Shown: one piece after another, positions 7,135 through 15,186 of the stretch | How positions within the stretch are numbered: position 1 is the stretch's first letter | How the letters are laid out: each line of letters begins with the position of its first letter | Assembly (NCBI GenBank): GCA_022730285.1 | Contig: DZCQ01000027.1 | Coordinates: 13,400 to 31,667, forward strand | Reading direction: 5' to 3' | Origin: Flavobacterium psychrophilum | GTDB taxonomy: Bacteria > Bacteroidota > Bacteroidia > Flavobacteriales > Flavobacteriaceae | DNA: 18,268 bases | Made by a program: the position numbers and the translations under genes | The notes under the pieces: generated by a model | Databases searched by the model: none | The model's input: the letters and a program-made list of their open reading frames with translations, nothing else | What the model was told of the DNA's origin: nothing

Positions 7135-7227
7135 GCGTGAGGGATAGAAGCGATATCCTTTTGTGAAGCGTCAGCGTAACAAAAGATTTAGCGAAAAGCC
7201 CGACCCGTAGTTTACGAAGGGACACGC
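7135..7227. repeat. 93-nt structured intergenic element (probable dispersed flavobacterial repeat)
   Basis: The element is bounded by GCGTG (7135-7139) and CACGC (7223-7227), which pair. Inside, CTTTTGT (7158-7164) pairs with ACAAAAG (7179-7185), and CGTA (7206-7209) pairs with TACG (7213-7216) within a CCC...GGG frame, giving a closed multibranch fold. It is far more GC-rich than its AT-rich flanks. I recall very similar sequences (GTGAGGGAT...GCCCGACC...GGACACGC) recurring between genes in Flavobacterium genomes, but that is memory, not a search. It lies between convergent genes and downstream of an orphan promoter. It has no protein-coding potential. Confidence 0.65.
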
Positions 7228-7253
7228 TCAAATATTTAGACTAATTATTTTTT

Positions 7254-8276
7254 CTAAGAGTTAATAACGCTTATTAATTTGTCTAAATCAGCCAAGGTGT
7301 GGTTTGCAGTTATAACCAGTCGGTTCAATTTTTTCTCTGGCGTAGGATAATTAAATGAAGTTGGAATAATAAAATTTGCCAATAGTTTATTATAAATAGT
7401 AGCATTTTCAAAATAAACTAAAGGATAGTTTTCCTGAAATAGCAAGTCTTTGTTTGGTTTTAAATTAGCTTTTAAATAGGCAAGATTTTTTTTGAGAGAG
7501 AGCATTTTTGCCTGATAAATTTCTTTAGAATCGGTAAATGTTTGCAAAAAAGCAGGATTCATTGCCGAAGCACCCACAAGAGCCTCTTCTTGTTTAATAT
7601 TTTGGATAGTCGTTTTGCTGCTGGCAATAATGCCGCCAGACAATCCGAATGCTTTTCCTAAGGATGCCATCATAATAACCTCATTAACGGGCAATTTTTT
7701 GAATAATGCTCCAACTCCTTGTCCATTATTTCCCGTTATTCCAATGCTGTGCGACTCATCTATAAGCAAGGTAATAGCAATGTTTTTCGGAATTTTGTGT
7801 AAGATATTTAAATCAATCGGAAGCACCGTAGAAGTAGGATAAGAATCGGTTAAAATTGCAATTTTAGTTATTTTTTTTTCGAAGAATATCGAGTTTAAAT
7901 CATCATTTTCAAATAAAGGCAAACTATTCTTACAATAAATTGCAGGGTGATTTTTTGATAGATGAAAAACACAATCGTTATTTTTATCTAAATAATCGAC
8001 CACAATTTTGCCAGCTAACATTCCTGAACTGACACTCAAAACGGCATTAAAATTAAAAAAATCGGCTAAATCGGATTCGCAAAAATCATAAACACCTAGC
8101 GTTACATTAGAATTTCTGGAACTTCCAAAGGCGGTTCCCCACTTTTTTATATTTTTAAATAAAATATCTTGAAAATCAAAATCGGTGGTAACTCCTAAAT
8201 AATGAGTACCTCCAAAATACAAATATTCTTGGTTGTTAATTACGATAACTCGATCCGTATGTTGCGTGCAAACCAT
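7254..8276 (-). CDS. PLP-dependent aminotransferase, alpha-oxoamine synthase (KBL/AONS)-like fold
   Basis: About 340 aa of fold-type I PLP enzyme. Numbered from the GTG at 8279, LLIDESHSIGITGNNGQGVG (171-190) carries the Asp (174) and His (177) that contact PLP in alpha-oxoamine synthases, and MMASLGKAFGLSGG (203-216) holds the Schiff-base Lys209. GSSRNSNVTLG (52-62) resembles the substrate-binding loop of that group. It is some 40-50 residues shorter than 8-amino-7-oxononanoate synthase or KBL, and no biotin or threonine genes are near, so the reaction is not assigned. ATG at 8276 is the likelier start; GTG at 8279 would overlap the upstream stop by one base. Either way it is translationally coupled to the dipeptide epimerase, suggesting a shared peptide or amino acid pathway such as cell wall peptide salvage. 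Confidence 0.8.
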   Translation of the reverse strand: MVCTQHTDRVIVINNQEYLYFGGTHYLGVTTDFDFQDILFKNIKKWGTAFGSSRNSNVTLGVYDFCESDLADFFNFNAVLSVSSGMLAGKIVVDYLDKNNDCVFHLSKNHPAIYCKNSLPLFENDDLNSIFFEKKITKIAILTDSYPTSTVLPIDLNILHKIPKNIAITLLIDESHSIGITGNNGQGVGALFKKLPVNEVIMMASLGKAFGLSGGIIASSKTTIQNIKQEEALVGASAMNPAFLQTFTDSKEIYQAKMLSLKKNLAYLKANLKPNKDLLFQENYPLVYFENATIYNKLLANFIIPTSFNYPTPEKKLNRLVITANHTLADLDKLISVINS

Positions 8277-8278
8277 CA

Positions 8279-9289
8279 CTAAATAAGTGTAACACCAGTT
8301 CCATTTAATTCAGAATAAGCTATTATTCCATCATGAATGGTTACGCCAGTAGCAATATCGTGTGCTAGAAGTAAGGCTCCGTCCATATCTACATAGTCTA
8401 ATTCGGGCAATAAATGTGCAATTGCTGCTATTCCAACGGTAGATTCGGTCATGCAACCAACCATGGTTTTGAGTCCTAATTTTTTAGCATTTGCAATCAT
8501 TCTTCGAGCAGGAGTCAATCCGCCACATTTTACTAATTTTATGTTTACTCCATGAAAATGTCCAGCACATTTTTCTACATCACTTTCTACAATGCAACTT
8601 TCGTCAGCAATTATTGGCAAAACAGATTTTTCAAATACTATTTTATGATTGTCCCAATTATCTGCTTTCATAGGTTGTTCTAAAAATTCTACATCTAATT
8701 TTTGCAATTCGACAGCATTATTTAAGGTTTCTTCTACACCCCAACCACAATTTGCATCAATTCTAAATATTGCATTGGTGTGTTTTCGTAGTTCGGTTAC
8801 TATTTTTATATCGTCTTTGGTTCCTAATTTTATTTTATAAATCGGCCAAGGTAATTCGTTCATTTTCTCGACCATTTTCTCAATAGTATCAATACCAATA
8901 GTGTAGTCAGTTTTTACATTATTTTCGGTAGATAAATTCCACAATTCGTAGAGTTTTTTTCCTTTTTTTCGAGCATACCAATCGTTAAAAGCCATATCTA
9001 AAGCACAAAGAGCAAACATATCATGTTGCAATATTGTATGAGCTTTTTGCCAAAATTCTTCAGGAGTTTCGGTGGTGATATTTTCTAATATTGGTATAAC
9101 ATTTTCTAAATTTTTTTGCATACTGCTAACTGTGCAGTTGTAATAAGGGTTAGAGGTTGCTTCTCCAAAGCCCGAGAAACCTTCACTTTGTAACTCTACA
9201 ATTAGCGATGGTTGTACGGTATGGGATTCTCTAGAAATGGTAAAGGTGTGTTTTAGTTGTAAATTAAAGGTTCTGATTATAATTTTCAT
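8279..9289 (-). CDS. Dipeptide epimerase (L-Ala-D/L-Glu epimerase family, enolase superfamily)
   Basis: A 336-aa protein of the mandelate racemase/muconate lactonizing enzyme branch. The catalytic set is visible: KxK at 152-154 (YKIKLG), metal ligands Asp178 (RIDANCGW), Glu204 (FLEQP) and Asp229 (IADES), the opposing Lys251 in NIKLVKCGG, and the DMDG motif (301-304) that marks dipeptide epimerases. Such enzymes epimerise L-Ala-D-Glu to L-Ala-L-Glu during recycling of murein peptides, though paralogues act on other dipeptides, so the exact substrate is open. Length is normal. The stop codon at 8279 abuts or overlaps the start of the PLP enzyme gene, indicating an operon read leftward. The start ATG at 9289 precedes MKIIIRTFNLQLKHTFTISR, the expected N-terminal strand of the capping domain. 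Confidence 0.93.
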   Translation of the reverse strand: MKIIIRTFNLQLKHTFTISRESHTVQPSLIVELQSEGFSGFGEATSNPYYNCTVSSMQKNLENVIPILENITTETPEEFWQKAHTILQHDMFALCALDMAFNDWYARKKGKKLYELWNLSTENNVKTDYTIGIDTIEKMVEKMNELPWPIYKIKLGTKDDIKIVTELRKHTNAIFRIDANCGWGVEETLNNAVELQKLDVEFLEQPMKADNWDNHKIVFEKSVLPIIADESCIVESDVEKCAGHFHGVNIKLVKCGGLTPARRMIANAKKLGLKTMVGCMTESTVGIAAIAHLLPELDYVDMDGALLLAHDIATGVTIHDGIIAYSELNGTGVTLI

Positions 9290-9391
9290 AAAATTTGATT
9301 TAAAAAAGATAAAATTACTCCTTTTTTGTTAAAAAACAAGTGAATTTTATTCATTTTAAAGTATAAATTTATAACTTGCCAAAATGAATTG

Positions 9392-9399
9392 TATTTTTG
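9392..9399 (+). promoter_or_regulatory. Candidate -7 element (TATTTTTG) for the GDPD-lysA genes
   Basis: TATTTTTG fits TAnnTTTG and lies 14 nt upstream of the ATG at 9414 but downstream of an in-frame ATG at 9384. If real, it makes 9414 the translated start. No well-spaced TTG is present, so it is tentative. Confidence 0.4.
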
Positions 9400-9413
9400 A
9401 AAAAATAAATATT

Positions 9414-10331
9414 ATGCGATATTTTTATATGCTTATTTTAAGTTTTATGTTGTTTTCTTGCATCGCTATTAAAAATAATAAAAATGTAGCCATGGAAAAT
9501 CAAAAGAACGCTATTTTTTTCGATAAACAAGGACATAGAGGTTGCAGAGGATTGTTGCCTGAAAACACCATTCCTGCAATGCTAAAAGCGATAGATTTAG
9601 GTGTAACTACTCTAGAAATGGATATTTGTTTCAGTAAAGATAAAAAAGCATTTTTGTCTCACGAACCATTTTTTAACCACGAAATTACCACATTGCCAAA
9701 TGGGGAATATATTTCAGAAAAAGAAGAAACAAAATATAATATGTATCGAATGAGCTATGATAGTATTATAAAGTATGATATTGGAACAAAGCCACACCCA
9801 AGATTTCCAAATCAAAGCAAAATAAAGGAAGTGAAGCCATTATTGGAAGATTTAATTTTAAAAATACAGGAAAAATGTACTGCCGAAGACAAACCATTTC
9901 CGTTTTTAAATATTGAAACCAAAACACAACCCCAAACAGATGGTATTTTTCATCCTGAACCAGAGGAATTTGTGAATTTATTAATGGAAATAATTAAGAA
10001 ATATAAAATAGAAAAACAGGTAACTATACAATCTTTCGATTTTAGAACTTTACAATTTTTGCACAAAAACCATCCATCTATTGCAACTGCAATGCTTATA
10101 GAACCAGACGATAAAGGAACGATAGAATACCATATAAAGATGTTAGGCTTTGTACCTACTATTTATAGTCCAGCTTATGAATTGGTTACAAAAGAGTTGG
10201 TGGAAAATTGCCATCAACTAACTATAAAAATTATTCCTTGGACGGTAAACACAAAAGAAGAGATTGAAAAATTGAAAAAACTAAACGTTGACGGAATTAT
10301 AACAGATTATCCAAATTTATTTAAGAATTAA
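9414..10331 (+). CDS. Glycerophosphodiester phosphodiesterase, probable lipoprotein
   Basis: A 305-aa protein from the chosen start. MRYFYMLILSFMLFSC is a lipoprotein signal peptide with lipobox LFSC (Cys16). The GDPD domain follows: GHRGCRGLLPENT (residues 40-52, catalytic His41 and Arg42, Glu50), LEMDI (Glu68, Asp70), SHEP (second catalytic His83), NIETK and IPWTVN near the C-terminus. The family hydrolyses glycerophosphodiesters to glycerol-3-phosphate and an alcohol. With a lipid anchor it would act in the periplasm or at the outer membrane, salvaging phospholipid head groups. An ATG at 9384 would add ten residues ahead of the signal peptide. Starting at 9414 gives a textbook signal and fits the candidate -7 element at 9392. 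lysA begins 7 nt after the stop, so the two are likely cotranscribed though functionally unrelated. Confidence 0.9.
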   Translation: MRYFYMLILSFMLFSCIAIKNNKNVAMENQKNAIFFDKQGHRGCRGLLPENTIPAMLKAIDLGVTTLEMDICFSKDKKAFLSHEPFFNHEITTLPNGEYISEKEETKYNMYRMSYDSIIKYDIGTKPHPRFPNQSKIKEVKPLLEDLILKIQEKCTAEDKPFPFLNIETKTQPQTDGIFHPEPEEFVNLLMEIIKKYKIEKQVTIQSFDFRTLQFLHKNHPSIATAMLIEPDDKGTIEYHIKMLGFVPTIYSPAYELVTKELVENCHQLTIKIIPWTVNTKEEIEKLKKLNVDGIITDYPNLFKN

Positions 10332-10338
10332 AAATTTT

Positions 10339-11547
10339 ATGCAAGCACAAGACCTATTACAATTAGCAGAAACTTACGGAAGCCCACTTTATGTGTATGA
10401 TGCTTCCAAAATAGAATTTCAACACAACCGATTAGTAGCAGCCTTTTCGAAGGTTGAAAGATTACGAATTAACTATGCTTGTAAGGCACTTTCTAATATT
10501 TCTGTTTTAAAATTTATGCACAAAATAGGAGCTTGTTTAGATACCGTTTCGGTGCAAGAAGTACAACTAGGTTTGCATGCAGGTTTTAGTCCTGAACAAA
10601 TTATTTTTACACCCAACGGTGTTTCTTTAGAGGAAATAGAGCAAGCCGTTAGTTACGGAAATATACAAATAAACATCGATAATTTATCTATATTAGAACA
10701 ATTTGGTACAAAATATCCAAACATCCCAGTTTGTATCCGACTTAATCCTCATGTAATGGCAGGCGGTAATGCCAAAATATCAGTAGGACATATTGACAGT
10801 AAATTTGGAATTTCTATCCATCAAATGCCTCATATATTGCGTATTGTAGAAAATACAAAGATGACTATTAATGGAATACATATGCATACAGGTTCGGATA
10901 TTTTAGATATTGAAGTATTTTTATATGCTGCCGAAATATTATTTGAAGCGGCTAAAAATTTCAAAAAATTAGATTTCTTAGACTTTGGTAGCGGTTTTAA
11001 AGTTCCTTATAGCAAAGATGATATTGAAACGGATATAGAAGAATTAGGTAAAAAATTGTCCAAGCGTTTTTTGGATTTTCAAAAAGAATATGGAAGAGAA
11101 TTAACGTTAGCCTTTGAACCTGGAAAGTATTTGGTAAGTGAAGCAGGATTTTTTCTAGCAACCGTTAATGTTGTAAAACAAACAACTTCTACCGTTTTTG
11201 CGGGAATTGACACAGGGTTTAATCATCTAATACGCCCAATGTTTTATGGTTCTCAACACCATATAGCAAACATATCTAATCCAAATGCAAAAGAACGCTT
11301 TTACACAATAGTTGGATACATTTGCGAAACGGATACCTTTGGAACTAATAGAAGAATTGCAGAAATTACAGAAGGCGATACACTTTGCTTTCGTAATGCT
11401 GGGGCCTATTGTTTCTCAATGGCATCTAACTATAATTCAAGATACAAACCAGCAGAGGTTTTATGGATAAATGGAAAAGGAGAACTTATTAGAGAAAGAG
11501 AAACAATTCAGGATATTCTTAAAAATCAAATAATGATAGAAATTTAA
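10339..11547 (+). CDS. lysA: Diaminopimelate decarboxylase
   Basis: A 402-aa fold-type III PLP decarboxylase. INYACKALSN (residues 44-53) provides the PLP Lys49. HMHTGSDI (181-188), DFGSGF (215-220) and EPGKYLV (260-266) form the phosphate and cofactor sites, and CETDTFG (329-335) provides the active-site cysteine contributed across the dimer. It converts meso-diaminopimelate to L-lysine, the last step of lysine synthesis. Length and motif order are typical. Ornithine or arginine decarboxylases of the same fold are less likely given GSDI and CETD. It is probably read from the promoter ahead of the GDPD gene. A further 41 nt separate it from the YifB-like gene. Confidence 0.95.
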   Translation: MQAQDLLQLAETYGSPLYVYDASKIEFQHNRLVAAFSKVERLRINYACKALSNISVLKFMHKIGACLDTVSVQEVQLGLHAGFSPEQIIFTPNGVSLEEIEQAVSYGNIQINIDNLSILEQFGTKYPNIPVCIRLNPHVMAGGNAKISVGHIDSKFGISIHQMPHILRIVENTKMTINGIHMHTGSDILDIEVFLYAAEILFEAAKNFKKLDFLDFGSGFKVPYSKDDIETDIEELGKKLSKRFLDFQKEYGRELTLAFEPGKYLVSEAGFFLATVNVVKQTTSTVFAGIDTGFNHLIRPMFYGSQHHIANISNPNAKERFYTIVGYICETDTFGTNRRIAEITEGDTLCFRNAGAYCFSMASNYNSRYKPAEVLWINGKGELIRERETIQDILKNQIMIEI

Positions 11548-11588
11548 GCTAAAGCAGAATGTTTTTAAGCCCTAGATACTAGCAAAAT

Positions 11589-13124
11589 ATGTTAATAAAA
11601 GTCTTTGGAAGTGCTGTTTTTGGAGTAGAAGCAACCACCATTACAGTAGAGGTAAATATTGATAAAGGAATAGGTTATCATTTAGTTGGATTGCCAGACA
11701 ATGCCATTAAAGAGAGTAGTTATCGTATAGCTGCTGCTCTAAAAAATAATGGTTATGCAATGCCTGGTAAAAAAATTACTATAAATATGGCTCCTGCCGA
11801 TTTAAGAAAGGAAGGCTCTGCTTACGATTTAACTTTAGCCTTAGGAATTCTTGTAGCATCTGCACAAATAAAAGCGAATGAAGTTGCAAAATACATCATT
11901 ATGGGTGAATTATCTTTAGATGGTAGTTTACAACCCATTCGAGGAGCATTGCCTATTGCTATTAAAGCAAGAGAAGAAGGTTTTAAAGGTTTTTTTCTTC
12001 CAATTCAAAATGCAAAAGAAGCCGCAATAGTTGATGGATTAGAGGTGTATGGTGTAGAAAGTTTACAACAAGTTATTGATTTTTTTGAAGAAAAAGGAAA
12101 TTTGCAACCCACAACAATAGATACTCGTGCTGAATTTTATAAAACGCTAGATTTTCCAGAACACGATTTTAGCGATGTAAAAGGACAAGAAAGTATCAAG
12201 AGATGTATGGAAATTGCAGCAGCTGGTGGACATAACATAATATTAATAGGACCTCCGGGTTCTGGAAAAACAATGCTAGCTAAAAGATTACCAAGTATTT
12301 TGCCTCCAATGACTTTGCGAGAAGCACTAGAAACTACTAAAATACACAGCGTTGCAGGCAAACTTAAAGATGTAGGACTAATGAATCAGCGCCCATTCAG
12401 AAGTCCTCATCATACAATATCTAATGTCGCCTTAGTAGGAGGTGGGAGTTATCCGCAACCTGGTGAAATATCTATGGCACACAATGGCGTTTTGTTTTTA
12501 GATGAATTGCCAGAATTTAAACGCGATGTGTTAGAAGTAATGCGGCAACCTCTAGAAGATAGGGAAGTTACCATTTCTAGGGCAAAGTTTACCATAACAT
12601 ACCCATCTTCTTTTATGTTGGTGGCAAGTATGAATCCAAGTCCTGGTGGTTATTTTAACGATCCAAATGCTCCAGTTGTTTCTTCACCACACGAAATGCA
12701 ACGTTATTTGAGTAAAATATCAGGTCCATTATTGGATAGAATAGACATACATATTGAGGTAACTCCTGTTCCTTTCGAGAAACTATCGGATACTAGAAAA
12801 TCCGAAACTAGTGCCACAATCAGAGAGAGAGTTACAGCTGCAAGAGAATTACAAAGTACCCGATTTGACAACCATAATACCATTAACTATAATGCTCAAA
12901 TGAGTAGCAAAATGATTCGAAAATTTTGTGAACTAGACGAAACCTCCTTATCTTTATTAAAAACTGCTATGGAAAAATTAAATCTATCTGCAAGAGCATA
13001 CGACCGTATTTTAAAAGTGTCTAGAACCATAGCTGATTTAGAAGGAAGTTCAAATATAAAATCAACACATATTGCCGAAGCTATTCAATATCGAAGTCTA
13101 GATAGGGAAGGTTGGCTAGGATAA
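11589..13124 (+). CDS. YifB/ComM-family Mg-chelatase-like AAA+ ATPase
   Basis: A 511-aa protein: an N-terminal ChlI-like domain (about 1-165, opening [18 protein letters not shown]), an AAA+ core with Walker A GPPGSGKT (221-228), [17 protein letters not shown] (270-286) and Walker [11 protein letters not shown] (301-310), and a C-terminal helical lid with [19 protein letters not shown]. ComM is a hexameric helicase promoting branch migration during natural transformation in Vibrio and Haemophilus; the flavobacterial role is inferred from homology. The loop that in many homologues reads NPCPCG with further cysteines reads [11 protein letters not shown] here (349-359), so a zinc-type cluster cannot form; I recall this as usual in Flavobacteria. 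The start is the expected [10 protein letters not shown]. The length is standard. Confidence 0.93.
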   Translation: MLIKVFGSAVFGVEATTITVEVNIDKGIGYHLVGLPDNAIKESSYRIAAALKNNGYAMPGKKITINMAPADLRKEGSAYDLTLALGILVASAQIKANEVAKYIIMGELSLDGSLQPIRGALPIAIKAREEGFKGFFLPIQNAKEAAIVDGLEVYGVESLQQVIDFFEEKGNLQPTTIDTRAEFYKTLDFPEHDFSDVKGQESIKRCMEIAAAGGHNIILIGPPGSGKTMLAKRLPSILPPMTLREALETTKIHSVAGKLKDVGLMNQRPFRSPHHTISNVALVGGGSYPQPGEISMAHNGVLFLDELPEFKRDVLEVMRQPLEDREVTISRAKFTITYPSSFMLVASMNPSPGGYFNDPNAPVVSSPHEMQRYLSKISGPLLDRIDIHIEVTPVPFEKLSDTRKSETSATIRERVTAARELQSTRFDNHNTINYNAQMSSKMIRKFCELDETSLSLLKTAMEKLNLSARAYDRILKVSRTIADLEGSSNIKSTHIAEAIQYRSLDREGWLG

Positions 13125-13205
13125 TTATACCTACAAAACAATTTAGTAACCTAAAATAAAACTTAACTTAACAAATAACCGTTTAATTTGTACAACTTTT
13201 TTACA

Positions 13206-14042
13206 ATGAAAAAACGAAAAATTGATTTAGTTGTTATCTCCGATGTGCATTTAGGAACGTATGGTTGTCATGCAAAAGAACTACTGGATTATCTGTTAGA
13301 GATTAAGCCTAAAACTTTAGTTTTAAATGGTGATATTATTGATATATGGCAGTTTAGAAAATCTTATTTCCCGAAATCGCATTTAAAAGTGATCAAAAAA
13401 ATTATCGATTTCGCCTCTAAAGGGACTAAGGTACATTATATAACTGGCAATCATGACGAAATGCTCCGAAAGTTTAGTGATACCAGTATGGGAAATTTTA
13501 CTCTTACAGATAAAATAATTTTAAATTTAGATGGTAAAAAAGCATGGATATTTCATGGTGATGTTTTTGATGCTTCTGTGCAGCATTCTAAATGGATAGC
13601 AAAATTAGGAGGAATTGGGTACGATTACTTAATTTTGTTAAACCGATTTATAAATTGGATTTTGAATAAAATTGGTAAAGAACCATATTCATTTTCCAAG
13701 AAAATTAAAGGAAGTGTAAAAAATGCTGTAAAATTTATTTCCGATTTTGAAGTTACAGCCTCCGAATTAGCTATAGAAAATGGATATGATTATGTTATTT
13801 GTGGACATATTCATGAACCAAAAATGCTTGTAAAACAAACCAAAAATGGCACAACCGAATATCTTAATTCTGGAGACTGGGTTGAAAATTTAACCGCCTT
13901 AGAATACCATAATAAACGATGGAAACTATACCAATACGATAAGAAAAATATTTCTAAAGAATCAGAAGAAGATTTATTAGAAATGGAAGAAACCATTAGC
14001 GAACAATTTTTTTCAGTACTTAATACTACCAAAAATAAATAA
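13206..14042 (+). CDS. LpxH-like metallophosphoesterase (UDP-2,3-diacylglucosamine diphosphatase family)
   Basis: A 278-aa calcineurin-like phosphoesterase with all metal motifs: SDVHLG (12-17, Asp13 and His15), NGDIID (41-46, Asp43), GNHDE (81-85), FHGD (116-119) and GHIH (200-203). The DIWQF and GNHDEMLRKF stretches resemble the UDP-2,3-diacylglucosamine hydrolase family, which makes lipid X in lipid A synthesis at the inner membrane face. The segment 123-190, with paired aromatic helices, would be the lipid-binding cap. It is somewhat longer than E. coli LpxH, and it could be an LpxH2-type paralogue with another substrate. ATG at 13206 is preferred over an upstream in-frame TTG at 13188, because MKKRKIDLVVISD is the natural N-terminus and a near-consensus -7 element (TTAATTTG, 13183-13190) overlaps the TTG. 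Confidence 0.85.
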   Translation: MKKRKIDLVVISDVHLGTYGCHAKELLDYLLEIKPKTLVLNGDIIDIWQFRKSYFPKSHLKVIKKIIDFASKGTKVHYITGNHDEMLRKFSDTSMGNFTLTDKIILNLDGKKAWIFHGDVFDASVQHSKWIAKLGGIGYDYLILLNRFINWILNKIGKEPYSFSKKIKGSVKNAVKFISDFEVTASELAIENGYDYVICGHIHEPKMLVKQTKNGTTEYLNSGDWVENLTALEYHNKRWKLYQYDKKNISKESEEDLLEMEETISEQFFSVLNTTKNK

Positions 14043-14072
14043 TAATTTGTAACTATTTTTTGTAAAAGTATT

Positions 14073-14080
14073 TATATTTG
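14073..14080 (+). promoter_or_regulatory. Promoter -7 element (TATATTTG) of the glycosyltransferase-like gene
   Basis: TATATTTG lies 17 nt upstream of the ATG at 14098. A TTTG at 14046-14049 is 23 bp away and could serve as the -33 element. Confidence 0.6.
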
Positions 14081-14097
14081 TGGTCTAAACATTTATA

Positions 14098-15075
14098 ATG
14101 TCCCAAAAAATTTGTATCATAAGTTTTGATCATTGGAACTATGACAAGCACATAGTACTGAAACTTCAAGAGAAAGGAATTGAGGCATTTCATATAAAAA
14201 TTGGTGCTTTTAAGCATAAAAATATTTTAGAACGAGTTTTTAATACTTTGAGTAAAATATTTTTACGGAAGAATCCAAAAATAAAAAAACGCCAGGATTA
14301 CATTCTAAATACTTTGAAAGAAAAAGGTTTTCAAAATCAAATATTGGTAATTAATCCAGAAGTTATCCACTTAGAATATCATCTTGCAATTAAAAAATAT
14401 ACTTCCAAATATATTGCTTATTTATATGATAGTGTACAAAGATGCCCTATTGAGCATTTAATCAATGGTATTTTTGATGAAATTTACTCTTTTGATACCG
14501 AAGATGTTAAAAAATATAATTTTAAAAAAATTACGAATTATATTTATTGGCAACAACAACCAATTATACCCGATTTTAAACCTAAAAATCAGGTTCTGTA
14601 CATTGCCTCTTTTGATAAGCGTTTACATAAAGTGCAATTGCTGAAAAATTCTTTTAATGAACTGGGCATCAGTTATTTATTTTTAATTATTGGAAAAAAA
14701 ACAACACTATTCAAATTACAAAATATGTTTTCTAACAAATTTGAAAATTTACAATTAAGACGCAATAGAATTAATGAACAGGAATTACAACAATTATATT
14801 CTGAAACACAAATTGTATTAGATATTGTTCGAGAAAACCAGACTGGACTAAGTTTTCGCATTTTTGAAGCAATGGCTTATCAGAAAAAAATTATTACAAA
14901 CAATAAATATATAAGAGAGCATCATTTTTATAATTCAAATAATATATTATTGATTGATGAAGACAGTTATGTTTTCGATTTTAATTTTTTTAACACAAAC
15001 TATGAACCACTTTCTCAAGAAATATACAACCAATATACCTTAGATACTTGGGTAAAAACTGTTTTTGGTGTATGA
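14098..15075 (+). CDS. CgeB-like GT-B glycosyltransferase
   Basis: A 325-aa protein whose overall pattern is GT-B. The N-terminal half has a Rossmann-like opening (ICIISFDHWNYDKHIVLKL) and IAYLYDSVQR (residues about 110-119). The C-terminal half starts with VLYIASFDKRLHK (about 165-177) and carries SEMQIVLD-type and SFRIFEAMAYQKKIITNN (about 253-270) motifs typical of the Glyco_trans_1_2/CgeB group, whose Glu in the FEA motif usually contacts the donor sugar. The donor and acceptor are unknown; surface polysaccharide or lipopolysaccharide decoration is the usual context in Bacteroidota, but no polysaccharide cluster is present here. It has no signal peptide or membrane segment. It is monocistronic with its own promoter, ending at a large hairpin shared with the convergent carbonic anhydrase gene. 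Confidence 0.7.
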   Translation: MSQKICIISFDHWNYDKHIVLKLQEKGIEAFHIKIGAFKHKNILERVFNTLSKIFLRKNPKIKKRQDYILNTLKEKGFQNQILVINPEVIHLEYHLAIKKYTSKYIAYLYDSVQRCPIEHLINGIFDEIYSFDTEDVKKYNFKKITNYIYWQQQPIIPDFKPKNQVLYIASFDKRLHKVQLLKNSFNELGISYLFLIIGKKTTLFKLQNMFSNKFENLQLRRNRINEQELQQLYSETQIVLDIVRENQTGLSFRIFEAMAYQKKIITNNKYIREHHFYNSNNILLIDEDSYVFDFNFFNTNYEPLSQEIYNQYTLDTWVKTVFGV

Positions 15076-15098
15076 CTTTTCTTGTAGTTGTTGAATTA

Positions 15099-15148
15099 TA
15101 ACACCCAATAGAAAACTAATCTTAAGATTAATTTTCTATTGGGTGTTA
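15099..15148. terminator. Bidirectional hairpin terminator between convergent genes
   Basis: A 50-nt inverted repeat centred on CTTAAG (15121-15126) with a single C-A mismatch. The arms run from TAACACCC to GGGTGTTA. It lies between the convergent glycosyltransferase and carbonic anhydrase genes and could end transcription from both sides. Confidence 0.75.
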
Positions 15149-15186
15149 ATTGAAAAAAATATTATAATAATAAAAAGTTTTGTTTA

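Noticed and set aside
9384..9413. Upstream ATG for the glycerophosphodiesterase
   Set aside because: It would place ten residues before a clean lipoprotein signal peptide, and a candidate -7 element lies downstream of it.
13188..13205. Longer N-terminus of the LpxH-like protein from TTG at 13188
   Set aside because: The added six residues are not family-like and overlap a probable promoter element; ATG at 13206 is more natural.
15099..15148. The 50-nt inverted repeat as another member of the palindromic family or a transposon end
   Set aside because: It lacks the GTTT-N-AAAC centre of the 33-nt family and lies between convergent gene ends, as expected of a bidirectional terminator.
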